Positions 1-6,303 of a DNA stretch of 17,987 bases are shown piece after piece. The stretch is taken from the NCBI GenBank assembly GCA_002450035.1, contig DJYF01000057.1, positions 1 to 17,987 on the forward strand, given 5' to 3'. Below the pieces are notes generated by a model that worked only from the letters and a program-made list of their open reading frames with translations, was not told where the DNA came from and searched no databases. The translations under genes and the position numbers were made by a program. Every line of letters begins with the position of its first letter. The stretch's first letter is position 1. The stretch comes from Caryophanales bacterium UBA6985 (GTDB taxonomy: Bacteria; Bacillota_I; Bacilli_A; RF39; UBA660).

Positions 1-420
1 GCCGATGTTGATGGTGCTCATATTAGAACATTATTATTAACACTATTCTATAGATTCTTTAGACCAATAGTTGAAGGTGGATACGTTTATAGTGCTCAAC
101 CTCCACTATATAAGGTTACATATGGTAAAACTACTAAACTTGCTCAAAGTGATGAACATTTAGCACAAATATTAGCTGAAATTCCAGAAAAGTATCAAAA
201 CTCTAAGATTATTAACCGTTTCAAAGGTTTAGGAGAAATGGATGCTATGGAATTAAGAGAAACAACTATGAGTGCAAAATATCGTACATTAAGACAAGTA
301 ACAGTAGAGGATGCTATGGCAGCAGACAGTGTATTTGATTTACTTATGGGTGATGAAGTAGAACCTAGACGTAAGTTCATTGTTGAAAATGCTCATTACG
401 TTGAAAATTTAGATTTCTAG
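1..420 (+). CDS. gyrB: DNA gyrase subunit B, C-terminal part (5' end outside window)
   Basis: GyrB is the ATPase subunit of DNA gyrase, which introduces negative supercoils with GyrA. The window opens in frame inside the TOPRIM domain: the first residues read [18 protein letters not shown], containing the DxD metal-binding pair. The remaining 139 codons carry the typical C-terminal segments [18 protein letters not shown], a stretch resembling [11 protein letters not shown], and the ending [17 protein letters not shown]...NLDF. That ending and the immediate neighbour gyrA favour GyrB over its paralogue ParE. The TAG stop overlaps the Shine-Dalgarno sequence of gyrA (AGGAGGT, 419-425), so the two subunits are probably translationally linked in one transcript. 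Confidence 0.97.
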   Translation, partial: ADVDGAHIRTLLLTLFYRFFRPIVEGGYVYSAQPPLYKVTYGKTTKLAQSDEHLAQILAEIPEKYQNSKIINRFKGLGEMDAMELRETTMSAKYRTLRQVTVEDAMAADSVFDLLMGDEVEPRRKFIVENAHYVENLDF

Positions 421-430
421 GAGGTATAAC

Positions 431-3022
431 ATGGAAGAAGAAAACAGAATTGATGAATTAGAAGAATTAGAAGAAACTCCAGAAACTACTGAAACACCTA
501 TTGAAGAAGGGGTTGTAGAGGAAATACCTGAAGAAAATAGAATAGTTACAAAAGACGTTGTAGCAGAAATGAAAGATTCATTTCTAGATTACTCAATGTC
601 AGTTATAGTAGCTCGTGCATTACCTGATTTAAGAGATGGTTTAAAACCAGTTCATAGAAGAATACTATATTCAATGTATGAAAATGGTATTACACCAGAT
701 AAACCTCATAGAAAATCAGCAACTACTGTTGGTAATGTTATGGGTACATACCATCCACATGGTGACTCTTCAATTTATGAAGCATTAGTAAGAATGGCTC
801 AACCATTTAGTTATAGATGCCCATTAATCGATGGTCATGGAAACTTTGGTTCAATGGATGGAGACGGAGCTGCAGCAATGCGTTATACAGAAGCGCGTCT
901 TGAAAAATTATCATTAGAGTTACTTAGAGATATTAGAAAAGATACAATTGATTTTGTACCAAACTTTGATGCTACTACTAAGGAACCAGTTGTTTTACCT
1001 TCTAGATTCCCAAATGTACTAGTAAATGGTACTATGGGTATTGCTGTAGGTATGGCGACAAACATTCCTCCACATAACTTAAAAGAAGTTATAAATGGAT
1101 GTGTAGCAGTAATAGATAATCCTGAAATTACTACTTTAGAACTAATGGAAATAGTAAAAGGACCTGATTTCCCAACTGGAGCAATTATACTTGGTAACTC
1201 AGGTATCAAACAAGCGTACGAAACAGGAAGAGGAACTATTACTATAAGAGGTAAGGTTGCTATTGAAGAACATGGTGGTCATCAACAAATCATCATTACT
1301 GAATTACCTTACCAAGTTAATAAGAAAGAATTCCAACAAAAGATCGCAGAACTTGTTAGAGATAAAGTAATAGATGGAATATCTGATCTACATGAAGAAA
1401 CTAACCTAGAAAATGGTGTTAGAATTGTTATTACTCTAAAGAAAGATGCCAACGCAAACGTAATTTTAAATAATCTATATAAGAGCACACAATTACAAAC
1501 AACATTTGGTGTTACATTACTTATGTTAGACGAAGGTGTTCCTAAGATTCTAAATTTAAGAGACATCTTAATTAAATATACTAATTTCCAAAAAGAAGTT
1601 ATTATTAGAAGAACAAGATACGATCTAGCTAGAGCAGAAGAAAGAGTTCATATTTTAAATGGACAAAAGATTGCTATAGATAATATCGATGAAGTAGTTC
1701 AAATAATTAAAACATCTAAAGATGATCAAACAGCAAAGAATAAGTTATCTGAAAGATTTGGATTAGATGATATCCAAACAGAAGATATCTTACAAATGCG
1801 TTTAAGAAAGCTTACTGGTCTTGAAAAAGACAAGATTGAAGCTGAAATTAAGGATTTAATGGAAAAGATAGCAGATTATAATGATATTCTTTCAAGTGAT
1901 GCTAGAGTAAGTGAAATAGTTAAACAAGAAATGTTAGATATTGCTAATAGATATGGTGATGAAAGACGTACTTATATCGATATGACAGCAATTGATTTCA
2001 TCGAAGATGAGTCACTTATTCCAGAAGAAAATATCATGATTCAATTAACTGAAAAAGGATATATTAAGAGACTTGCTACAGACACATACAAGACACAAAA
2101 TCGTGGTGGTGTAGGTGTTAAAGGTATGTCTACAAATGAAGATGATTATGTTAAATTCTTAATCAATTCTTCTACACATGATTGGGTATTCTTCTTTACT
2201 AATAAAGGTAGAGTATATAGACTTAAAGGATATGAAATACCAGTATATAGTAGACAAGCTAAAGGGTTACCAATCATTAACTTACTTCAAATTGAAAAAG
2301 ATGAAAAGATTAGTTCAATTATTAATGTTAAACAAGAAAATGATAGTAAATATTTAATATTTGCTACTAAAGATGGTCTAGTTAAGAAAACTGCTGTAGA
2401 AGAATACGACAGTATTAGAAAATCTGGTAAGATTGCTATAACATTAAAAGAAAATGATGAATTAATTAATGTTCAATTAACAGATGGTACTTATAACGTA
2501 ATATTAGGTTCTTCAAACGGAAGAATGGTAGTATTTAATGAAAATGATGTAAGACCAATGGGTAGAACAGCAACTGGTGTAAGAGGTATTAATCTTACAG
2601 ATGATGCTACATGTATAGGTATGGATATAGCTCATGACAATGATAACTTACTAATCGTTACTAAGAATGGATATGGTAAGAAGACATTTATAAGTGAATA
2701 TAGACTTACTAAACGTGGATCAAAAGGTGTTACAGCTATTAATGTAACAGAGAAAAATGGTCCAATGATATCATTTAATAGAGTTATAGATGGATTAGAT
2801 TTATTAATTATTACTGAATCAGGTATGATTATTAGATTACCAATTGAACAAGTATCTCAATTAGGAAGAGTTACTCAAGGTGTAAGACTAATAAACTTAA
2901 AAGATGAACAATATGTTTCAACAATAAGTTTAACTGAAAGAGAAGAAAATGTTGATAACTCAGAAGATATTGACGATGAATCTGAAGAAGTTGATGAAAA
3001 TAATGAAGAGATCAATGAATAA
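431..3022 (+). CDS. gyrA: DNA gyrase subunit A
   Basis: This is the breakage-reunion subunit of DNA gyrase, 863 residues. After an unusual acidic N-terminal extension (about residues 1-37, rich in Glu) comes the winged-helix/tower core. The catalytic tyrosine is Tyr152 in RYTEAR. The quinolone pocket GDSSIYE (111-117) has Ser and Glu at the positions equivalent to E. coli Ser83 and Asp87, which is the usual unmutated Gram-positive state. The C-terminal beta-pinwheel carries the GyrA box as QNRGGVG (556-562), diverged from QRRGGKG but typical of Firmicutes. An acidic tail covers about 836-863. The ATG is set by AGGAGGT at 419-425, five bases upstream, overlapping the gyrB stop. A terminator hairpin includes the last codons and the stop. 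Confidence 0.98.
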   Translation: MEEENRIDELEELEETPETTETPIEEGVVEEIPEENRIVTKDVVAEMKDSFLDYSMSVIVARALPDLRDGLKPVHRRILYSMYENGITPDKPHRKSATTVGNVMGTYHPHGDSSIYEALVRMAQPFSYRCPLIDGHGNFGSMDGDGAAAMRYTEARLEKLSLELLRDIRKDTIDFVPNFDATTKEPVVLPSRFPNVLVNGTMGIAVGMATNIPPHNLKEVINGCVAVIDNPEITTLELMEIVKGPDFPTGAIILGNSGIKQAYETGRGTITIRGKVAIEEHGGHQQIIITELPYQVNKKEFQQKIAELVRDKVIDGISDLHEETNLENGVRIVITLKKDANANVILNNLYKSTQLQTTFGVTLLMLDEGVPKILNLRDILIKYTNFQKEVIIRRTRYDLARAEERVHILNGQKIAIDNIDEVVQIIKTSKDDQTAKNKLSERFGLDDIQTEDILQMRLRKLTGLEKDKIEAEIKDLMEKIADYNDILSSDARVSEIVKQEMLDIANRYGDERRTYIDMTAIDFIEDESLIPEENIMIQLTEKGYIKRLATDTYKTQNRGGVGVKGMSTNEDDYVKFLINSSTHDWVFFFTNKGRVYRLKGYEIPVYSRQAKGLPIINLLQIEKDEKISSIINVKQENDSKYLIFATKDGLVKKTAVEEYDSIRKSGKIAITLKENDELINVQLTDGTYNVILGSSNGRMVVFNENDVRPMGRTATGVRGINLTDDATCIGMDIAHDNDNLLIVTKNGYGKKTFISEYRLTKRGSKGVTAINVTEKNGPMISFNRVIDGLDLLIITESGMIIRLPIEQVSQLGRVTQGVRLINLKDEQYVSTISLTEREENVDNSEDIDDESEEVDENNEEINE

Positions 3023-3037
3023 TTGATCTCTTTTTTA
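3006..3037 (+). terminator. Intrinsic terminator of gyrBA, overlapping the gyrA stop codon
   Basis: The arms GAGATCAAT (3008-3016) and ATTGATCTC (3022-3030) are perfectly complementary around a 5-nt loop (GAATA). Two more A-T pairs extend the stem outward, and a run of T follows (3031-3036). The TAA stop (3020-3022) lies at the loop/stem junction, so the last gyrA codons double as the 5' arm. Confidence 0.9.
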
Positions 3038-3058
3038 ATTTAAAAGTGTAAAGTAAAA

Positions 3059-3074
3059 TATTTCCCGGGAAATA
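3059..3074. promoter_or_regulatory. Noc-binding-site (NBS) palindrome
   Basis: TATTTCCCGGGAAATA is a perfect 16-bp palindrome whose core (3060-3073) equals ATTTCCCGGGAAAT, the consensus bound by the nucleoid occlusion protein Noc in Bacillus subtilis. Noc is a CTP-dependent ParB paralogue that keeps the division septum off the nucleoid. A GC-rich CCCGGG core is striking inside such AT-rich DNA. That this organism has a Noc protein is inferred; its gene is not in the window. Confidence 0.8.
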
Positions 3075-3098
3075 AAAAATAACCACTTTTTGCTTAAA

Positions 3099-3125
3099 AA
3101 GTAGTAGTTTTGAACAAAAAATGTT
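3099..3125. repeat. Degenerate repeat copy lacking parS (matches 3951-3978)
   Basis: AAGTAGTAGTTT (3099-3110) followed by AACAAAAAATGTT (3113-3125) recurs at 3951-3962 and 3966-3978 with a one-base length difference between the blocks. In the later copy the final TGTT begins an intact parS; here it is followed by AGAAAATAG, so parS is absent or has decayed. Confidence 0.7.
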
Positions 3126-3196
3126 AGAAAATAGATAAAAATAAGACAAAAATGAAGAAATTTTAAAAAAAAGAAAAACTTACTTTACACTTTTAT

Positions 3197-3270
3197 TTAT
3201 GAACAATGTTTCACGTGAAACTTTTATATGCGTGAAATAAAATATAAACATATGTAGGGACGGAGAAAAA
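3197..3270 (+). repeat. Composite parS repeat, unit 1
   Basis: Order of elements: TTATGAACA (3197-3205), parS (3207-3222), ATGCGTGAA (3228-3236), ATATAAACA (3242-3250), GGGACGGAG (3257-3265), then five A. The distance from CGTGAA to GACGGA is the same in all four units although the bases between vary, which points to a conserved protein-binding geometry. The part downstream of parS is not a motif I recognise. Confidence 0.85.
3207..3222. promoter_or_regulatory. parS site 1 (ParB/Spo0J binding)
   Basis: TGTTTCACGTGAAACT matches the Bacillus-type parS consensus TGTTNCACGTGAAACA except for the last base. ParB loads here as a CTP-dependent clamp for origin segregation and SMC loading. Confidence 0.93.
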
Positions 3271-3400
3271 CTTTTTATATATAATAAGAGACAATATATC
3301 TGTAATAATTAATAATTATTTAATATTAGGTTTTACAATTATATCATTTTAGTAAAATTAGAATTTTAGAGAATATATATGATTGTTTATTATTGAATAG

Positions 3401-3475
3401 TTTTAAACAATGTTTCACGTGAAACATATTAAATGCGTGAATTAAATATAAACAGAAAAAGGGGACGGAGAAAAA
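3401..3475 (+). repeat. Composite parS repeat, unit 2
   Basis: Elements: TTTTAAACA (3401-3409, the weakest copy of the leading 9-mer), parS (3411-3426), ATGCGTGAA (3433-3441), ATATAAACA (3446-3454), GGGGACGGAG (3461-3470), then five A. It starts 204 bp after unit 1. Confidence 0.85.
3411..3426. promoter_or_regulatory. parS site 2 (ParB/Spo0J binding)
   Basis: TGTTTCACGTGAAACA is a perfect 16-bp palindrome identical to the parS consensus. It lies 204 bp from site 1. Confidence 0.96.
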
Positions 3476-3603
3476 TGTTTATTATGATTTAAAGAGCTGT
3501 GTTCTCTTACTATATGATATAAAGATATACTTTATAAATGACTCTTTATAAACTTAATAAGATTAGATTATTAACTTATTTATTCAATGATATAAGCAAT
3601 CAA

Positions 3604-3676
3604 TTATGAACAATGTTCCACGTGAAACATAAAATGCGTGAACTATATATAAACAAAAGATAGAGACGGAATAAAC
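3604..3676 (+). repeat. Composite parS repeat, unit 3
   Basis: Elements: TTATGAACA (3604-3612), parS (3614-3629), ATGCGTGAA (3634-3642), ATATAAACA (3647-3655), GAGACGGA (3663-3670), ATAAAC. The gap between parS and ATGCGTGAA is 4 nt here, against 5-6 in the other units. The unit starts 203 bp after unit 2. Confidence 0.85.
3614..3629. promoter_or_regulatory. parS site 3 (ParB/Spo0J binding)
   Basis: TGTTCCACGTGAAACA has C at the position that is N in the consensus TGTTNCACGTGAAACA, so it remains a full match. Confidence 0.95.
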
Positions 3677-3786
3677 GTTTATAATTAAAAATACACATCA
3701 TTACGATTTTTATTAATATTCAGAATAAACCGGTTACTATCGTATGTATGATTTAACAATCACTTATATTGTTTAATATCACAAAC

Positions 3787-3860
3787 TTATTAACAATGTT
3801 TCACGTGAAACATTTGAATGCGTGAAACAAATATAAACAACAAAAAGAGACGGAGTAAAC
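3787..3860 (+). repeat. Composite parS repeat, unit 4
   Basis: Elements: TTATTAACA (3787-3795), parS (3797-3812), ATGCGTGAA (3818-3826) extended to CGTGAAACA (an exact parS right half), ATATAAACA (3831-3839), GAGACGGAG (3847-3855), TAAAC. It starts 183 bp after unit 3. Confidence 0.85.
3797..3812. promoter_or_regulatory. parS site 4 (ParB/Spo0J binding)
   Basis: TGTTTCACGTGAAACA is a perfect palindrome identical to consensus parS. Confidence 0.96.
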
Positions 3861-3950
3861 GACTTTTTTGTATTATCTAATAATGATAAAAATAAATAGA
3901 ATATATAAAAAGAAAAAATATTATAACAAAATTCAGAATACTAAATTTAT

Positions 3951-3990
3951 AAGTAGTAGTTTATAAACAAAAAATGTTTCACGTGAAACA
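3951..3990. repeat. Fifth parS unit, without the downstream module
   Basis: AAGTAGTAGTTTATAAACA leads, with a five-A spacer, into parS (3975-3990). TTATAAACA (3961-3969) takes the place of the leading 9-mer. Neither ATGCGTGAA nor GACGGAG follows; instead there is a palindrome at 4001-4016. It shares about 25 bases with the parS-less copy at 3099-3125. Confidence 0.75.
3975..3990. promoter_or_regulatory. parS site 5 (ParB/Spo0J binding)
   Basis: TGTTTCACGTGAAACA is a perfect consensus palindrome, 178 bp from site 4. It is the only intact site in the array lacking the accessory motifs downstream. Confidence 0.95.
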
Positions 3991-4000
3991 TTAAAAAACA

Positions 4001-4016
4001 CATCAAATATTTGATG
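4001..4016. repeat. 16-bp perfect palindrome
   Basis: CATCAAATATTTGATG is self-complementary and lies 10 bp after parS site 5. No T run follows, so it is not a terminator. It could be an operator or a chance palindrome in AT-rich DNA. Confidence 0.45.
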
Positions 4017-4105
4017 AATTTAAATAAATAATTACTTACAAAACAAAAGAAAAAATAGAAGTTAACATAATACCATAAAAAGTGATTTTTCAACATAAAA
4101 AAATA

Positions 4106-4133
4106 TTGATTATAGAACTTAATATGTTATAAT
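4106..4133 (+). promoter_or_regulatory. Promoter of the SRP RNA gene
   Basis: -35 TTGATT (4106-4111), a 16-bp spacer, and -10 TATAAT (4128-4133) preceded by TGT, an extended -10. Transcription would begin about 7 bp downstream at G4140, exactly where the closing stem of the SRP RNA starts. Confidence 0.85.
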
Positions 4134-4139
4134 GAATAT

Positions 4140-4217
4140 GCGCAACAGTTATATTAGAAACTGGTCAGAGTGGGAACACAGCAGCCATAATAATCCCTAA
4201 TTGTGTGCGCTTTTTTT
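4140..4217 (+). ncRNA. ffs: Signal recognition particle RNA, short (4.5S-like) form
   Basis: This is the RNA scaffold of the signal recognition particle, which binds Ffh for co-translational membrane targeting. The conserved helix 8 is clear: GGTCAG, a GTG/CAC stem closed by a GGAA tetraloop, then AGCAGCC (about 4161-4186). The ends pair as GCGCA (4140-4144) with TGCGC (4206-4210), followed by seven T that would terminate transcription. At about 70-78 nt it lacks the Alu domain of the roughly 270-nt Bacillus subtilis scRNA and resembles the Mycoplasma and E. coli type. Placement before tadA/dnaX is the same as in Bacillus. Confidence 0.93.
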
Positions 4218-4229
4218 ATGAGGTAATAT

Positions 4230-4652
4230 ATGAATAAAATAATAGACAGACTTTTACTACTTGCAGATAAAGCTGAACTTGAAAATGAGGTTCCAGTATC
4301 TGCGATAGTTTTGAACAATGGAGTTATTATTGGAGAAGGTTATAACCAACGTATCTCTAAATGTGATGTAACTGCTCATGCAGAAATAATTGCGATTAAA
4401 GAAGCAGAAAAAAAACTTGGCGATTGGAGACTTAATGACTGTGATCTATATGTTCTCCTTGAACCATGCAATATGTGCAAGGAAGTAATTAAAGAAGCAC
4501 GTCTTAAAAATGTATATTATTTTGTTGAAAAAAGTTCACATATAAAAGGATTTAATAAAACAAACATATGTTTGATTAATGACGAAAGTTTATCTGATAA
4601 AATTGATAATTATAAATCAAAAATAAGCAAGTTTTTTGAGGCAAAAAGATAA
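4230..4652 (+). CDS. tadA: tRNA-specific adenosine deaminase (A34 to inosine)
   Basis: TadA deaminates adenosine 34 of tRNA-Arg(ACG) to inosine for wobble decoding. The 140-residue protein has the cytidine/deoxycytidylate deaminase zinc site: His50 and the catalytic Glu52 in HAE, and Cys80 and Cys83 in PCNMC. The N-terminal EVPVSAIVL segment and WRLND before the second motif match the TadA family. The PCNMCKEVIKEARLKNVYY region is more diverged than usual (PCPMCAGAI in most homologues), so a related deaminase is possible, but synteny with ffs and dnaX supports TadA. GAGGT (4220-4224) precedes the ATG by 5-6 nt. The gene starts directly after the SRP RNA terminator, so it may depend on read-through. 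Confidence 0.9.
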   Translation: MNKIIDRLLLLADKAELENEVPVSAIVLNNGVIIGEGYNQRISKCDVTAHAEIIAIKEAEKKLGDWRLNDCDLYVLLEPCNMCKEVIKEARLKNVYYFVEKSSHIKGFNKTNICLINDESLSDKIDNYKSKISKFFEAKR

Positions 4653-4670
4653 ACGAAACGTACATATATA

Positions 4671-4679
4671 TGGTATAAT
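4671..4679 (+). promoter_or_regulatory. Extended -10 promoter of the dnaX operon
   Basis: TGGTATAAT (TGn plus a consensus -10) lies in the 44-nt gap between tadA and dnaX. No convincing -35 is seen 16-18 bp upstream. Transcription would start around 4686, leaving a very short leader before the dnaX ATG at 4697. Confidence 0.6.
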
Positions 4680-4696
4680 TAAGTTGGTGAGAAACT

Positions 4697-6286
4697 ATGG
4701 ATTATCAAGTTTTATATAGAAAATATAGGCCTAAAAACTTTGACGAAGTAATAGGTCAAAAACATATAACAACTATTCTTAAAAATTCCATTGTTAATAA
4801 TAAAATTGCACATACTTATATATTTACTGGTCCACGTGGAACTGGTAAAACAAGTTCAGCAAGAATATTTGCAAAGACACTTAATTGTTTAAATCCTAAA
4901 GATGGTATTTGCTGTGAAGAATGCGAAAACTGTTTAGATTTTAACAATAGCCCAAATATAGTTGAACTAGATGCTGCATCTAATAATGGAGTTGATGAAA
5001 TCAGGGAGATAGTTGATAATGTTAATATTGCTCCTACAAATGGTAAATATAAAATATATATTATAGATGAAGTTCATATGCTTACTTCAAGTGCATGGAA
5101 TGCATTTTTAAAGACTTTAGAAGAACCACCTGAAAGTGTTGTTTTTATACTTGCAACAACAGAAATTAAAAAGGTCCCTATTACAGTTCTTTCAAGATGC
5201 CAAAGATTTGATTTCAAAAGAATTGATGTTGAAGAAATAAAGAATAATTTAATAAATATATGTAATAAAGAAGAAATAAAATATGAAGAAGAAGCATTAA
5301 GAGAAATAGCTATTTTAGCTGATGGATGCATGAGAGATGCTTTAAGCTTACTAGATCAACTATCTAGAGTAAAAGAAGTTATATCTTTAGATATAATTAG
5401 AGAATACTTTGGCTTGGTTACAAGTGATGATATTGATAACATATACGCTTCTATTATTAATAATGATATAGATGGTTTAGTTAGAAAAATTCAAAGTATT
5501 AAACAATCTGGTGTAGATGTAAAAAATCTAATCGAAAAGTTAATAGAAGAATTTATTGATAAAGCGATTAGTATTAAGAAAAAGGGTATTAGTAATAATG
5601 CATTTAAACAATTAAAACACATTATTGATAGATTAAATGATTTAATAGGAAGACTTAATCAAAATTCAAATGGTTATCTACTATTAGAACTAGAACTTAT
5701 ATCATTTATTAAAGATGATATTAATCAAATTTCTCAAAGAGAAATAAAACAAATTATTTCCCAGGAAATAATTAAAGTTGACACTAAAATTGACGTCAAT
5801 GATTTACTTAAACCTACAGATATTTCTCATTACAAAATGTGTGATGAATTTATTAAATTAAGAATTAATAATACTTTAGCTAAGGCTAATAAGGAATATA
5901 AAAAAGAATTTAATAATGTTTGGAATTCATTTATAAAATACATTGAAGATAATAATGTTAATGAATTTAAACAATTAGTTTTAAAGTCTGTTCCTACAGC
6001 CGTAAGTGAAGAATATGCTGTTTTAGGTACAACAAGTGAAGCTCTTAAAACAATTGGTAATACAAAGTTATTTGATATAGAATCTTTGTTAAATACTAAA
6101 TTTGATAAAAACTATAAACTTATCTTTGTTAAATCAAAAGAGTGGAATGAATTTACAGAAAAGTTAAAAAATGGTGAAGAAAAAATAGACCATGAAATAA
6201 GAGATGAAAGTGATTTCATACAAGCAAGCGATAGCTCAGTTGATATTGCAACTGATTTATTTGGAAGTAAAATAAATATTCAATAA
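4697..6286 (+). CDS. dnaX: DNA polymerase III subunit gamma/tau (clamp loader ATPase)
   Basis: DnaX is the ATPase of the replicative clamp loader that opens the beta clamp and ties polymerase to helicase. It has 529 residues. Domain I carries Walker A GPRGTGKT (45-52), a zinc knuckle with Cys64, Cys73, Cys76 and Cys79, Walker B with DEVH (124-127), and the SRC arginine-finger motif (166-168). The AAA+ lid and collar follow to about residue 360, then a diverged, tau-like C-terminal part. It is slightly shorter than Bacillus DnaX. GGTGAG (4686-4691) precedes the ATG. It is the first gene of an eight-gene operon that also encodes the delta' subunit HolB. I see no phased slippery site for a programmed frameshift. 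Confidence 0.97.
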   Translation: MDYQVLYRKYRPKNFDEVIGQKHITTILKNSIVNNKIAHTYIFTGPRGTGKTSSARIFAKTLNCLNPKDGICCEECENCLDFNNSPNIVELDAASNNGVDEIREIVDNVNIAPTNGKYKIYIIDEVHMLTSSAWNAFLKTLEEPPESVVFILATTEIKKVPITVLSRCQRFDFKRIDVEEIKNNLINICNKEEIKYEEEALREIAILADGCMRDALSLLDQLSRVKEVISLDIIREYFGLVTSDDIDNIYASIINNDIDGLVRKIQSIKQSGVDVKNLIEKLIEEFIDKAISIKKKGISNNAFKQLKHIIDRLNDLIGRLNQNSNGYLLLELELISFIKDDINQISQREIKQIISQEIIKVDTKIDVNDLLKPTDISHYKMCDEFIKLRINNTLAKANKEYKKEFNNVWNSFIKYIEDNNVNEFKQLVLKSVPTAVSEEYAVLGTTSEALKTIGNTKLFDIESLLNTKFDKNYKLIFVKSKEWNEFTEKLKNGEEKIDHEIRDESDFIQASDSSVDIATDLFGSKINIQ

Positions 6287-6303
6287 GAAGGAGAATGATA
6301 AAT

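Larger units (their letters stand above)
3041..3195. repeat. 16-bp perfect inverted repeat pair (arms 3041-3056 and 3180-3195)
   Basis: TAAAAGTGTAAAGTAA at 3041-3056 is the exact reverse complement of TTACTTTACACTTTTA at 3180-3195, with 123 bp between. The arms bracket the Noc-type site and end just before the first composite repeat. The function is unknown. Perfect complementarity over 16 bases is more than I would expect by chance even in AT-rich DNA, although not overwhelmingly so. Confidence 0.7.
3033..4139. other. 1.1-kb non-coding centromere-like region between gyrA and ffs
   Basis: No credible gene is present: the stretch is extremely AT-rich, stops are frequent in all frames, and no start codon with a ribosome binding site opens a sizeable frame. 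What it holds, in order: a 16-bp inverted repeat pair (3041-3056 and 3180-3195) enclosing a Noc-type palindrome and a degenerate repeat copy (3099-3125); four composite 73-75 bp repeats each containing a parS site; a fifth parS with a different flank; a 16-bp palindrome (4001-4016); and the promoter of ffs. Its place beside gyrBA, the ParB and Noc sites, and codirectional genes suggest origin proximity. I see no exact DnaA box (TTATCCACA), so I do not call it oriC. Confidence 0.85.

Noticed and set aside
3085..3102. Hairpin ACTTTTT-GCTT-AAAAAGT as a second terminator
   Set aside because: A weak AT stem with no T run after it and no transcript expected to reach it past the gyrA terminator.
3228..3899. 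Possible short peptides starting at the ATG of ATGCGTGAA in each unit (for example 19-20 residue basic peptides in units 2 and 4)
   Set aside because: There is no ribosome binding site, units 1 and 3 stop after 9 codons, and conservation follows nucleotide spacing, not codons.
3718..3940. Direct repeat ATTCAGAATA (3718-3727 and 3931-3940)
   Set aside because: Ten bases in AT-rich DNA, only two copies, at different distances from parS; likely chance.
3197..3990. CRISPR-like array
   Set aside because: Repeats are composite and imperfect, the gaps are 100-130 bp and AT-rich, and each repeat contains a parS site; no cas genes are present.
3033..4139. Chromosomal replication origin (oriC)
   Set aside because: No exact DnaA boxes (TTATCCACA) and no dnaA or dnaN in the window. 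The 9-mers before parS are only similar, so the call is limited to centromere-like.
5900..5906. AAAAAAG slippery heptamer in dnaX that might give a programmed frameshift
   Set aside because: The codons read AAA AAA GAA, so the heptamer is out of phase for a -1 shift, and no stimulatory stem or Shine-Dalgarno was apparent.
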